Positions 51,149 through 59,455 are shown, numbered from the stretch's first letter. The stretch is DNA of 64,000 bases from Mycolicibacterium hippocampi (GCF_010723735.1 NZ_BLLB01000002.1:5270001-5334000); one strand, 5' to 3'. Notes: generated by a model from the sequence alone, not told the origin. A program made the numbers and translations.

Positions 51149-52162
51149 TCACGGATGAGGCGTCGTCGGCCAAACGCCGAACTTCTCTGCTTCTGCTCTG
51201 GTGGCCGAAACCCACGCGAGTCGCTGCTCTGGATCAGCTTGGGGAACATGCTCTAGCAGCTCCCACAGTTCGAGATACAGGTTGATAGCCATGATTAACG
51301 TTTGGCCGATGTGGACTGAGTCTTTGGCAAAAATCGCCTCTGGCTTCACACTGCGCGGAAACATCGCGTCAACAAGTGCACTTGGCGCACCGTGCGCCTG
51401 GTCAGAGTACGGAACGAATAGAAGGTCGTACTGGTCGACGCGAAGCGGATGATCAGACTGCTTGGCCAGAGTACGAACGTTATGGCCCGACCAGTACTGC
51501 TCGCGATTCAACCTGCCCCGAGCGGAAACTGAGCGAAACTCAGGGAATGCATTGGCAAGGATTTGTTCTGCCTCTTGTAGGCGGTCTTCGTCGATCTCCC
51601 GTCCCGTCTTCTTCGCGTATAGCAGAGCTCCCCTATCTCTCTCGACGTGCTGCATAAGGCCGTACTTCGCATACAGCAGGTTCCCGTGGTCGCGGTCGTT
51701 GAAGGTCTTGAGATGTTCTATGTTGAGCACAAGCTCGAATAGTTGTCGGACAATTCCGACGGCGAACTCCCACTGCCCCTCCTCGCACAACACACGAGCC
51801 GATTTGAGAGCGTTGATGCCTCTCATGAACATGCAGGCGTCAAAGATAAAGAGCCGCGCTTCGCGGTTCCTTTCGGGTCGAGTCGCGCCGCGAAGGGCGT
51901 CGTCACCTGCCGCTCCCATTGAGAACACCAGATCAAAGTACGAACTCATCCGCTCTCGTTGAGGCGCGAACACGTAAGCCACATCCGGCTTAGCCGCGCC
52001 CTGCGAACGATCGTCATCCGTCTTGTTTTGATTCCCTTTGCTATTTGCCACTAACTGAGGGTATCCAGCAGACGCGTCGCGCTTCGAGCCATTTTCCGCC
52101 GGTGAGGTTTGGGCAGCAGTAGGGCGGAATGTCGTCGCTGACCGACCAAGGTCCTGCCACAT
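51149..52162 (-). CDS. DUF5677-like helical protein
   Basis: 337 residues. The N-terminal 65 are polar and disordered. The rest is helical with EFAVGIVRQLFELVLNIEHL and a late YSDQAHGAPSAL segment, the layout of DUF5677, which is often grouped with HEPN-like defence proteins. ATG at 52162. It is on the strand opposite to the ApeA-like and protease genes and has its own transcription unit. Function unknown; role in defence is inferred from family and context. Confidence 0.5.
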   Translation of the reverse strand: MWQDLGRSATTFRPTAAQTSPAENGSKRDASAGYPQLVANSKGNQNKTDDDRSQGAAKPDVAYVFAPQRERMSSYFDLVFSMGAAGDDALRGATRPERNREARLFIFDACMFMRGINALKSARVLCEEGQWEFAVGIVRQLFELVLNIEHLKTFNDRDHGNLLYAKYGLMQHVERDRGALLYAKKTGREIDEDRLQEAEQILANAFPEFRSVSARGRLNREQYWSGHNVRTLAKQSDHPLRVDQYDLLFVPYSDQAHGAPSALVDAMFPRSVKPEAIFAKDSVHIGQTLIMAINLYLELWELLEHVPQADPEQRLAWVSATRAEAEKFGVWPTTPHP

Positions 52163-52307
52163 GGCGTCTCAATTCTTTAGATTTGCAACATCTTGTTGGT
52201 GTGTGTCTCGCCAACAAAGACTCCCAGTTCGAGATGTCTCAAAACATGCCTCAGAATCGTAGTCTCGTATCTTGCACTTCTGAGACTTTTGCGACAAACT
52301 GACCTTC

Positions 52308-52904
52308 GTGAGTGCCTCTGCTACCGGCGTTCAGCTCGGCTATGCACGAGTCAGCACCGGCCACCAATCGCTAGACCAACAACTCGATGCCCTCTCGACA
52401 GCCGGGGTGGATCCGCAGCGCGTGTACACCGATTCGCTGTCGGGCGCATCGACCCGCGAACAACGACCGGGGCTAGCGGCGCTGCTCGACTATGCCCGCC
52501 CCGGCGACACCATCGTGACGGTCGGAATCGACAGATTGGGGAGGAATGCAGCAGAGGTCATGACGACCATCCGCGAGTTGGGCGAGCGCGACATCGTGTT
52601 GCGGTCATTAAGGGAGGGCATCGACACCTCGAACGCCACGGGTCGGATGGTGGCAGGCGTGCTGGCTAGCCTCGCCGAACTGGAACTGGAACTTGGTCGT
52701 GAACGCCGTACAGCCGCGAGAGAGGCACGTCGAGCTCGTGGCCAACACATTGGTCGCCCCAAGGCTCTCGATGCCTCCAAGGCGGCGCTGGCACACCGTA
52801 TGCATGCTTCAGGCGAGTCAGCGACAACCATCGCAACCACACTGGGCGTCTCCCGGGCTACGGTCTACCGCGTGCTGGCCGACCTAAGCGACGACGACAC
52901 GTGA
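52308..52904 (+). CDS. Serine recombinase (resolvase/invertase)
   Basis: 198 residues. The catalytic domain begins LGYARVSTGHQSLDQQLDAL with the nucleophile serine in RVST (about S16). GIDRLGRNAAE and the long E-helix follow, and a C-terminal Hin-like HTH (ESATTIATTLGVSRATVYRVL) binds the crossover site. Full length for the small resolvase group. GTG start at 52308. Its stop overlaps the next gene. It could resolve multimers or invert DNA; no inverted or duplicated site was noticed nearby. Confidence 0.88.
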   Translation: MSASATGVQLGYARVSTGHQSLDQQLDALSTAGVDPQRVYTDSLSGASTREQRPGLAALLDYARPGDTIVTVGIDRLGRNAAEVMTTIRELGERDIVLRSLREGIDTSNATGRMVAGVLASLAELELELGRERRTAAREARRARGQHIGRPKALDASKAALAHRMHASGESATTIATTLGVSRATVYRVLADLSDDDT

Positions 52905-53555
52905 TGGCCGACGATGAGCCGCTCGACAACATCGACGCCGAGTCGCTCGCCCTGCGCCGCAAGCTATTCGAGAAATACGGGCCTCACGTCGACCTAGTTG
53001 GTCTCGCCGCTATCGGAATCACCCGGCGTCTGTGGCGCAATGACGAGTATGGCTACGTCGAGGAAGCCCACAATCGCATCACCGATGGCGAGATGATGGC
53101 CGCCAACGTGGCAACCACGAGGCTCGTTTTAGAGGGGCTTGGCACGTATCCCGAAGTCGATTGGCAGACCCTGGCTGATGCATTGACCGATCCACACCGC
53201 GTCGCGGGGCGGCGCACTGCCGTCGACCTTCTTGGCAAGACACGACATCGACGCTGGGCTAGTTGGGCACGGAAGTTCATCCTCGCGATTCCGCGCGTGA
53301 TCGACCAACACGGCGCAGAGTACGTCGTGCTGGGTCTCGCCAATGATGGTGCTGTCTCTGCCGATTGGTGGGGTGGGCCCCCGCTGGCCACAACTCGTCG
53401 ATGCGTTCATCGCCCAACGAAGCGCTGCCCCACCTGGAATGTCGGTCGAGGCCCTGCGACTGGGTCTCCTGGATGCACCCGACCAAGTCGACCCAGCGAT
53501 TCTGGATTGGTGCACGGGGGTTCAATTGATCGGATACACGCGCCTGACCGAATAG
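52901..53555 (+). pseudogene. Unknown protein gene with a single-base frameshift
   Basis: Starts GTG 52901 or ATG 52904, overlapping the resolvase stop. The first frame is protein-like for about 155 residues (up to VLGLANDGAVSADWWGGP), then becomes arginine/proline-rich nonsense. The next frame over, from about 53370, is protein-like (WPQLVDAFIAQRSAAPPG to IGYTRLTE) and stops at 53555. One extra base in the GGGG/CCCCC run near 53375-53387 would explain it. No known domain. Either a real inactivation or a sequencing error. Confidence 0.6.
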
Positions 53556-53684
53556 CTTCGATACGCCACGACGCCGAGGCTCCCGGCGCACTCAGATGCC
53601 GGCGTTAGGGACCGCGACCTTCCGCTAGAGGGCAGGCAAGTAGTTCGCGTGAGGCCATGCACCACTGCGCAGTTGCCAATGACA

Positions 53685-54515
53685 TCAAGCAGGGCGTTGA
53701 TCATCGGTTGAGTCGAAGTTCAGCCTAAACAGATACGGCGAACTCATGCCGCCCTCGGCCTGCCTCAAGAACTCCAACTCAACCTGCTCAAGTACTTCCA
53801 GGTCATCGTCCAGAGTGGACTCACTCGCACCTTCGTTCGTCGCTGAGAACAACAGATTCGCCCACCGCGCGTTCCTCACGGACCACATCGTGAGGCTGTG
53901 GGGCGCCCATAACACCCAAACGGTATCGACACCGACGACATCGACGAGCGGGGCAAGATGGTGAGCGAGCAGCGGCGCGTCGGTGACTTCGGCGATTGGG
54001 TGATCGAGGAAATGAGAGATTAGGAATACATTCTTGGAGTGGTCATCGCCGGACTTTCGTTTCAGTTGACCCACAGCGGCCTCGATGGCCTCCATCCCTT
54101 CAAGCGCTAGTACGTCATTAGCTACCCTGACCGTAGAGGAGTACACCCTTTCATGAGGAACCCTCCCCTCCAGCGCATCTCGGTCGATACTTGCGTCGAA
54201 CTCTCGATACGGCCCCTTCAGAGATTTGATCTCGAAGTCTGCGAAGCGGGTATCCGCCAGCCCCATTGTCTGGGGGATGCAGTTCGAGCGCGACAAATCG
54301 AAAACGAGATCCGCCTCACCCGCACGGTCGATAGCAATTGGTGCGCATCCGAGGTAAGCCGTTGCGAGGATGGCAGCGAGGTGCTCGCCAGCCCTCACCT
54401 TAAGCTTACGGAGATCTTCTCCTTCGAAAGCACTAGCAAGCTCCTCCGCAGCCCAAAATACGTTCGAATGATGCACCGCGACAATGTGGCTGCCCACTGG
54501 ACTCGATTCTGGCAT
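53685..54515 (-). CDS. PD-(D/E)XK nuclease-like protein (candidate)
   Basis: 276 residues, soluble. AGEADLVFDLSRS, then FADFEIKSLKG, gives D69 or D73, E95-x-K97, in the order and spacing of a PD-(D/E)XK restriction-type core, with an upstream AGEH helix glutamate. The C-terminal half is mixed alpha/beta with no recognisable domain. ATG at 54515. No methyltransferase gene is present, so it would not be a classical restriction enzyme. Fold assignment is by motif only. Confidence 0.45.
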   Translation of the reverse strand: MPESSPVGSHIVAVHHSNVFWAAEELASAFEGEDLRKLKVRAGEHLAAILATAYLGCAPIAIDRAGEADLVFDLSRSNCIPQTMGLADTRFADFEIKSLKGPYREFDASIDRDALEGRVPHERVYSSTVRVANDVLALEGMEAIEAAVGQLKRKSGDDHSKNVFLISHFLDHPIAEVTDAPLLAHHLAPLVDVVGVDTVWVLWAPHSLTMWSVRNARWANLLFSATNEGASESTLDDDLEVLEQVELEFLRQAEGGMSSPYLFRLNFDSTDDQRPA

Positions 54516-54797
54516 GTACCGATTATCGCACCGGCCTGGCGCCGCTCTTCGTCAGTGCATCTCAACATGCAGGTCAGGAGGGCATCACGGGAACGCACGC
54601 CCTACCGGGCACTACCAATGGCAAAGTATGCAGCTTACGCCCGCCGCTCTCTGACCTTGAGAGCTCTGTCGCCTGGGGGAGGACCCCTCGGACATCCGCA
54701 CGAGACACCTCTTGCAAATCAGCGCCTCTCTCTCCGCGAAATAACAACTCAGTCTTGCATTTTCAATTCCCATGCACTGAAAAGCAGACCAAGGCGC

Positions 54798-55934
54798 TCA
54801 GGCAGATTCCTCGCGGCCCTCGCGGTTCTCGCGCTCCTCTGTCGGAGCCAAGTATCGCTCCCACGAATCTCGAAGATCATCGGCTTTGTAGCCCTTCAAG
54901 TTTCGACCGTCGATCCACAAATCCACGGGCCTGATGCCGAAGGGCCGCAGATGCTTTGAAAGGTCGCGAGCGTTGAACGATTCGCCGTCGGCGTGGAAGT
55001 ACCGCCAGCGTCCTTCCCCTAGATGCGAAAGCGAGCAAAGTATCTGCTCAGTAGTCAACCTGCCGTCGGTTCCGAAGGCGGTCCTAAGGTCCCCCAACAG
55101 CTGAACTCCCACACTGGCCTTTTCATCGGTGGCGGTGAATGCGATCGCCGCCTCACGAGCCCGTTCTGGCCAGTGCCCGCCAGCAGCATCCGCGACCATC
55201 ACTAGCGCTTCCCACACGTCAGCGGCACGGTCTTCCACCGGCATTTGGTCGGGGAAAGTCAGACTGACGGTGGCCATCCAGTTTTCGAGGCATTCGCCCA
55301 GAGCCGCTGCCTCGCTCCCGTTCGTGCGTTGCCTCCATGGCTCCACTCGCTCAATGCGTTTCCGCTTCTTCATGCGGATCACTACAGCTCGGTCGGCGAC
55401 CGTATCGGGGAGATTGCCGAGTCCTGCAAGCGCAACCGCGCAGTACGCCGAATACTCTTGCCCACCCAGGACACCGTTCTCCCAAGTCCCACGTCCGGCT
55501 GTGGCACCTCTCCGGTGCCCCGCGTTTAGCAGCGCTCGCAGATCCTCATTGCCTTTGGCCCGCGAACCATAGACAGTGTCGATCTCGTCGTAGAAGAGCG
55601 TGGCTGGGAGGTCGTCCGAGATTTTCGCCAGGATGTAACCGGTCGAGGCTTGTGAGACGCGGATCCCTCGCGGCACCAGGAGCTGGCTTACCTCCAAGGC
55701 GCGAGTCTTACCGCTGCCTTTCTCCGCCGACATGAACGCAATGCGGGGTGTCGATTCCCACGCATCCATCCGCCATGTGTGGGCGAGCCACAGCGTATGA
55801 GCATGGCGTGCATGGTCGTTCGGGTATGCAATGAAGCGAGATAGAAACTGCTCGACTTCATTCAGAGTCTGACAGCCGTCAGAAGCCGCGAGGTCCGCTA
55901 GATACCCGAGATCGTGTCCCGTGTCGGCGCTCAC
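54798..55934 (-). CDS. DUF3631-type ATPase/helicase-like replication protein
   Basis: 378 residues from the GTG at 55934. Walker A is SAEKGSGKT (69-77) and Walker B is LFYDEID (113-119), followed by a DUF3631 region (ADRAVVIRMKKRKRIERVEPWR) and a small C-terminal domain (WRYFHADGESFNARDL). DUF3631 is common at the C-terminus of primase/helicase-type proteins of actinobacterial phages and islands. The gene overlaps the HTH gene (GTGA). A role in element replication is inferred. Confidence 0.75.
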   Translation of the reverse strand: MSADTGHDLGYLADLAASDGCQTLNEVEQFLSRFIAYPNDHARHAHTLWLAHTWRMDAWESTPRIAFMSAEKGSGKTRALEVSQLLVPRGIRVSQASTGYILAKISDDLPATLFYDEIDTVYGSRAKGNEDLRALLNAGHRRGATAGRGTWENGVLGGQEYSAYCAVALAGLGNLPDTVADRAVVIRMKKRKRIERVEPWRQRTNGSEAAALGECLENWMATVSLTFPDQMPVEDRAADVWEALVMVADAAGGHWPERAREAAIAFTATDEKASVGVQLLGDLRTAFGTDGRLTTEQILCSLSHLGEGRWRYFHADGESFNARDLSKHLRPFGIRPVDLWIDGRNLKGYKADDLRDSWERYLAPTEERENREGREESA

Positions 55935-56179
55935 CGGGCACCGCCGCGAGCAGTCGCTGTCTTCTGCGTTTCGATCCACGCCGCCACGTCTGTGGCGTCG
56001 TAGAAGACGGTACGTCCGAGCTTGAAGGAACGCGGCCCTTCGCCTCGATGTCGCCACCACCGCCATGTCGCCACCGGAATACCGGTCTGCTCTGATACCT
56101 CGCTAGTGCGGAGCAGCTGGGGATAGCCATTGCTTCGCGAGCTCTTCACTTCACTTCGAGCTGTAGTCTCTGTCGTCAT
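55931..56179 (-). CDS. AlpA/excisionase-like HTH protein
   Basis: 82 residues. The central winged-HTH segment PQLLRTSEVSEQTGIPVATWRWWRHRGEGPRSFKLGRTVFY is the MerR-like fold of excisionases and AlpA activators. ATG at 56179. It is followed by the DUF3631 gene with a 4-bp overlap and lies 118 bp downstream of the integrase on the same strand. It probably directs excision and/or activates the island genes. Confidence 0.8.
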   Translation of the reverse strand: MTTETTARSEVKSSRSNGYPQLLRTSEVSEQTGIPVATWRWWRHRGEGPRSFKLGRTVFYDATDVAAWIETQKTATARGGAR

Positions 56180-56297
56180 GCGCTAACCCTGACAGGCTGA
56201 TTGATGTGATCACAGAATCGTCTTGGCATTGCCGATAGGGGCTGTTCGTTCATAGTTCTGAACATGCCACAACCTAGTAATCACAGGTCGAGGGCAT

Positions 56298-57668
56298 TTA
56301 GGCTTGGTTCACAGCAATTACACCGCTTGGACTCGGCGAAGCAGCGCTCTGGGCAGCCGTCATCGCGTCCCCTAGCACCCTGGCTGCGTTCTGCAGATCA
56401 TCGCTATACAGATGACCGTAGCGATCAAGGGTCATAGACGCAGTCGCGTGTCCCAATTGCCGCTGCACCACCTTGATGTTCGCCCCGGTCTTAATGAGAA
56501 GGCTCGCCGCGGTGTGCCGCAAAGCATGCGGCGAGATTGAAGGGAACTCCGGTGTGATTGGTTGGCCGTGTTCATCTAGCTCCTCGGCATCAATCTCCGC
56601 TTGCCGCTGGTCCATCGCTAGCCGCTGAAGTTGCCGTACCGCCTCGTCGAACACCCAGCGGTATTGACCCAATGTCAGATTGTTGCCGTTCCTGCCAGGA
56701 AAGATCAAATCATCGGCATCCGTGGGTAATTCAGCGAGGATGTGCGACCAGACCGGCGGCGGCACCGCCACTTCGCGAATCTTGCCAGTCTTAGTGCCCG
56801 AGGTGACCATGCCCTTGCCAGTGACCGCCGTCGCAGACTCTCGGATGATGAGCTTGCCGTTCTTCACGCTCCCCCGCCGCAACGCGACGGCCTCACTAAA
56901 TCGCAACCCGCAGTAGCCAAGGACCAAGGTGAGCGTGCCGTACTTCCCGCAGCGGTCCGCCAGGTCCAATAGCTGCCGATGGTTTAGGTACTGCATCTCG
57001 CGCACCGATTCGCTCGGCAGCTCCTCGCGTGTGTCGATCTCGGCAACGACGTTCTTGGTCGCCAGCCCGGCCTTAACGGCGTACTTGAATACGGCCCCCA
57101 TCAGTTGATGCGTCTGCCGGATTCGGCTAGCGGAGAGTGGTTTGCCGGACTGCGCGCCATTCACTGAGAGCCCAGCGAACCACGCTGAAATTTGGGGATA
57201 GGTGATCTCCTTCATCGGCACATCGCCCCAACGAGGCAGGACCAACGTGTCCAGAATCGACCGATACCCCGCTATCGTCTTGGGCTTCCGCTGCGCACCG
57301 GTTTTGGTCAACAACCAGTCCTCCGCCACCGAACGAAAGGTTCCCGTTCCGACTGCTGGACTGACCCAGGTGTTAGTGACCACCTTTCCGCGTTGGTCAC
57401 GCGACCAAGCTTCGGCCTCCACTTCCGTACGGCAGTCGCGGGTGTGTTGCTTGCCGTCGTCGCCGACGTACCATCCGCGCCAGCGACTACCGATGCCCTG
57501 CGGCTTGCCCAGACCCTGGACCCACCTCCCCGTCGCCCGCTTCGTGGGCTTGCCGTCCCGGGTCTTCCACAGATCGATCACGCCGCCCGTGCCTGGAGTG
57601 CGCTTGATCGAACTCTGAGGCTTCACGTCAGCGGCATCAGTCCCCGTCAGACTCACAGGCTTCCCCAC
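56298..57668 (-). CDS. Tyrosine site-specific integrase
   Basis: 456 residues. It has an arm-binding N-terminal region, a core-binding helical domain (about 105-205) and a catalytic domain with R256 (GYCGLRFSEA), H381-x-x-R384 (SPHALRHT), H407 (QLGHA) and the nucleophile Y417 (DRYGHLY). All catalytic residues are intact. GTG start at 57668, only 65 bp from the attachment core, and reads away from the tRNA. It catalyses integration and excision at the tRNA. Confidence 0.95.
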   Translation of the reverse strand: MGKPVSLTGTDAADVKPQSSIKRTPGTGGVIDLWKTRDGKPTKRATGRWVQGLGKPQGIGSRWRGWYVGDDGKQHTRDCRTEVEAEAWSRDQRGKVVTNTWVSPAVGTGTFRSVAEDWLLTKTGAQRKPKTIAGYRSILDTLVLPRWGDVPMKEITYPQISAWFAGLSVNGAQSGKPLSASRIRQTHQLMGAVFKYAVKAGLATKNVVAEIDTREELPSESVREMQYLNHRQLLDLADRCGKYGTLTLVLGYCGLRFSEAVALRRGSVKNGKLIIRESATAVTGKGMVTSGTKTGKIREVAVPPPVWSHILAELPTDADDLIFPGRNGNNLTLGQYRWVFDEAVRQLQRLAMDQRQAEIDAEELDEHGQPITPEFPSISPHALRHTAASLLIKTGANIKVVQRQLGHATASMTLDRYGHLYSDDLQNAARVLGDAMTAAQSAASPSPSGVIAVNQA

Positions 57669-57730
57669 GGAACCGAGATTACAACCTGCATACAGAACGA
57701 AGAGGACAGCCGGCCAAAAACGTATTGACC

Positions 57731-57807
57731 TGGTGCCCCCAGTCGGACTCGAACCGACACTGTGCGGATTTTAAGTCCGCTGCCTCTGCCAATTGGGCTA
57801 TGGGGGC
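57731..57807 (-). tRNA. tRNA with UAA anticodon (Leu by anticodon), host of the island
   Basis: 77 nt including an encoded CCA. Acceptor GCCCCCA/TGGGGGC, D-arm, anticodon stem GCGGA/TCCGC with loop CTTAAAA (anticodon TAA), 5-nt variable loop, T-arm GTCGG-TTCGAGT-CCGAC, discriminator A. The short variable loop is class I, whereas bacterial leucine tRNAs are class II. A TAGGAT -10-like box lies at 57823-57828. The 3' 48 bp are supplied by the island. Confidence 0.9.
57733..57780 (-). repeat. Right attachment site (attR), 48 bp, within the tRNA
   Basis: Identical to 47441-47488. It extends from the anticodon stem to the second base of the CCA end and rebuilds an intact tRNA after integration. 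Divergence begins at 57781 on one side and 57732 on the other. Confidence 0.92.
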
Positions 57808-57890
57808 GTCACCAACGCGCTGATCCTAGAGACTTCGCGTGCGCGACGCCCCGACAACCCCGCAACGCGCCGCTCCCACGACGCACCATG

Positions 57891-58310
57891 TCAACGTCGG
57901 GGCACACCCGTCGACCACAACGCCCAGGCGACCAAGACCGGCTGAAAGAGTAGACGGACAAAGCGACGGCCGTCGGTGTCGAGCCCGAAACCGTCACGCT
58001 TGTTCACGAACTGGGCGATGTTGCCAGGGAACACGGCCACGAAGAACGCTGCCGCCAGCCGCCCCACCAACACCCGGTCGCGGCGCAGCAGCGCCAGACC
58101 GGCCCCCAGCATGATCTCGACGCCGCCTGAGGCCATCACCACCCCGTCCTCGTCGAGCGGGACGAACTTCGGGACCTGGGCGCGGAACGTCTCCCGCCCC
58201 CAGAACAGATGGCTCAGACCCGCGAAGACGAGCACACCCGCCAGAGCGAGACGGCCCGCGGTTCGTGCCGACGTGGTGGGGGGAGGCTCCGGCAGATCGG
58301 TGTTGGTCAT
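57891..58310 (-). CDS. DoxX-family membrane protein
   Basis: 139 residues from the ATG at 58310, four hydrophobic helices. LAGVLVFAGLSHLFWGRETFRAQVP and the GGVEIMLGAGLALL helix are typical of the DoxX/SURF4-like group. Some mycobacterial DoxX proteins take part in redox membrane complexes. An ATG at 58331 adds seven residues. First gene beyond the tRNA on the right side; before insertion it would have faced the Ddn-like gene across the tRNA. Confidence 0.8.
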   Translation of the reverse strand: MTNTDLPEPPPTTSARTAGRLALAGVLVFAGLSHLFWGRETFRAQVPKFVPLDEDGVVMASGGVEIMLGAGLALLRRDRVLVGRLAAAFFVAVFPGNIAQFVNKRDGFGLDTDGRRFVRLLFQPVLVAWALWSTGVPRR

Positions 58311-58366
58311 GCCTCCCTTTCTACCGGGCATACGTGGGCCGCGTTGTGTCAGGCGAGGCGTCGCAC

Positions 58367-58678
58367 TCAGCTCGTCGGCGGCTCGTGGGGCACTTCGGGA
58401 TGCTCAGCGTGCCAGCGGTTTTCGGCCTGCCGAACTCGCCGGTGGGTGTACGCCAGCCAGCTCAGTCCGGACGCACCGAGGATCACAGCGATCACCACTG
58501 CCACGATGCCCACCGTGGCGTTGCCGCTGCCGAAGGAGAAAAGTCCCACGACCAGGGCCACCACCCCGATCCCGACGGCGATCAGGCCGGGGGCGTTGAC
58601 ACCGTTCTTCATGGACTCGCCGGCGTGCTGGCGATAGGTGCGGGCGTGATCGACAGGATCACGTGAAGTGTCAGGCAT
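58367..58678 (-). CDS. UsfY-like small membrane protein
   Basis: 103 residues. The N-terminal DPVDHARTYRQHAGESMKNG matches the signature I recall for UsfY, encoded near sigF in M. tuberculosis. Two transmembrane helices follow (about 35-80), then a polar tail. ATG at 58678. Function unknown; UsfY proteins are linked to the SigF stress regulon. Its presence next to small stress-type genes supports that link. Confidence 0.65.
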   Translation of the reverse strand: MPDTSRDPVDHARTYRQHAGESMKNGVNAPGLIAVGIGVVALVVGLFSFGSGNATVGIVAVVIAVILGASGLSWLAYTHRRVRQAENRWHAEHPEVPHEPPTS

Positions 58679-58722
58679 AAGATCCATTTCCCATTAAGTT
58701 TCGGTGTTTCGGTGTTTCGGCG

Positions 58723-59343
58723 TCACTCGTAGGGCGGGTACTGCGCTTGGCGCAGCACCCGCGCCAGGTGCGCTGCGTTGCGAGCGACCGCCGCTGTCGT
58801 GGATGCCACCGCCTTGGGCACCTCGTCCAGATCCTGGTAGTCCGTCGATTCCATGGCGGCGCCGTTCCAGTACGTGCCTCCCTGCGACGGGATGCTGTAT
58901 CCGATGTCGTTGAGCCCCTGGAACACGTCGGCGATCACCTTGTGAGCGCCGTCCTCGTTGCCCACCACACTGACCACCGCCACTTTTCCGGCCATCTCCG
59001 GACGTCCCTGCTCGTCGTTGTTGGAGAGCTCCGCGTCCAGTCGCTCCAGCACTCGCTGGGTGATCGAGGACGGATGCCCGAGCCACACCGGGGTGCTGAT
59101 GAGCAGGATGTCTGCGGCAAGCACCTTCTCTCGCAGCTGCGGCCATTGATCACCGTCGCCCATGTCGGTCTCGACTCCCGGGGCGATCTGGAAATCGGCA
59201 CATCGGACTGCGTCACACTCAACGTCCTGGGTACGCAATGTTTCGAACAGGTGCTCTGCTATCAACGCGCTACTCGACGGTGCAGGACTCGGTTTGAGGC
59301 TGCACACCAGGGCCAGCGCGCGAAGTGTCGTCGAATCTGACAT
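58723..59343 (-). CDS. NAD(P)H-dependent FMN reductase/flavodoxin-like protein
   Basis: 206 residues with the flavodoxin-like fold of NADPH-dependent FMN reductases. The phosphate loop is LVCSLKPSPAPSSSALIAEHL, and ISTPVWLGHPSSITQRVLERLD is the second flavin loop. ATG at 59343. It likely reduces quinones, FMN or iron complexes. Just after its stop, 58699-58722 carries three near-perfect copies of an 8-bp TTTCGGTG unit, of no evident role. Confidence 0.82.
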   Translation of the reverse strand: MSDSTTLRALALVCSLKPSPAPSSSALIAEHLFETLRTQDVECDAVRCADFQIAPGVETDMGDGDQWPQLREKVLAADILLISTPVWLGHPSSITQRVLERLDAELSNNDEQGRPEMAGKVAVVSVVGNEDGAHKVIADVFQGLNDIGYSIPSQGGTYWNGAAMESTDYQDLDEVPKAVASTTAAVARNAAHLARVLRQAQYPPYE

Positions 59344-59429
59344 GTCGTGGTGGTACCCGACGTAAGGGCCACCAAACGGGGCCGCCTCAGGCGTCAGTCA
59401 TAGGTCACGTCCGGACAATCATGGCGATT

Positions 59430-59455
59430 GTTTCAGAGCTGCTGCACCAGGGCAT
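59430..59455 (+). promoter_or_regulatory. SigF-type promoter
   Basis: GTTT (59430-59433), 16 bp, GGGCAT (59450-59455): a close match to the mycobacterial SigF pattern GTTT-N15-17-GGGTAT with one base different. It lies 35 bp before the ATG of the small acidic protein at 59490. Confidence 0.5.

Larger units (their letters stand above)
47441..57780. mobile_element. tRNA-integrated genomic island (about 10.3 kb)
   Basis: Bounded by identical 48-bp direct repeats (47441-47488 and 57733-57780) that equal the 3' portion of the tRNA gene at 57731-57807. The integrase gene lies next to the tRNA, as in classical integrative elements. Contents in order: HEPN-like, ApeA-like, trypsin-like protease, DUF5677-like, resolvase with a frameshifted partner, PD-(D/E)XK-like protein, DUF3631 ATPase, AlpA-like HTH, tyrosine integrase. 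Codon choice is visibly more AT-rich than in flanking genes. There are no structural phage or conjugation genes, so it must depend on others for transfer. Confidence 0.92.

Noticed and set aside
51376..51962. Plus-strand ORFs opposite the DUF5677-like gene
   Set aside because: No start signals; the minus-strand protein has continuous helical character and a family pattern.
58699..58722. Three tandem TTTCGGTG-like units
   Set aside because: Too short and too few for a CRISPR array or a VNTR of note; no spacer structure. No CRISPR array was seen anywhere in the window.
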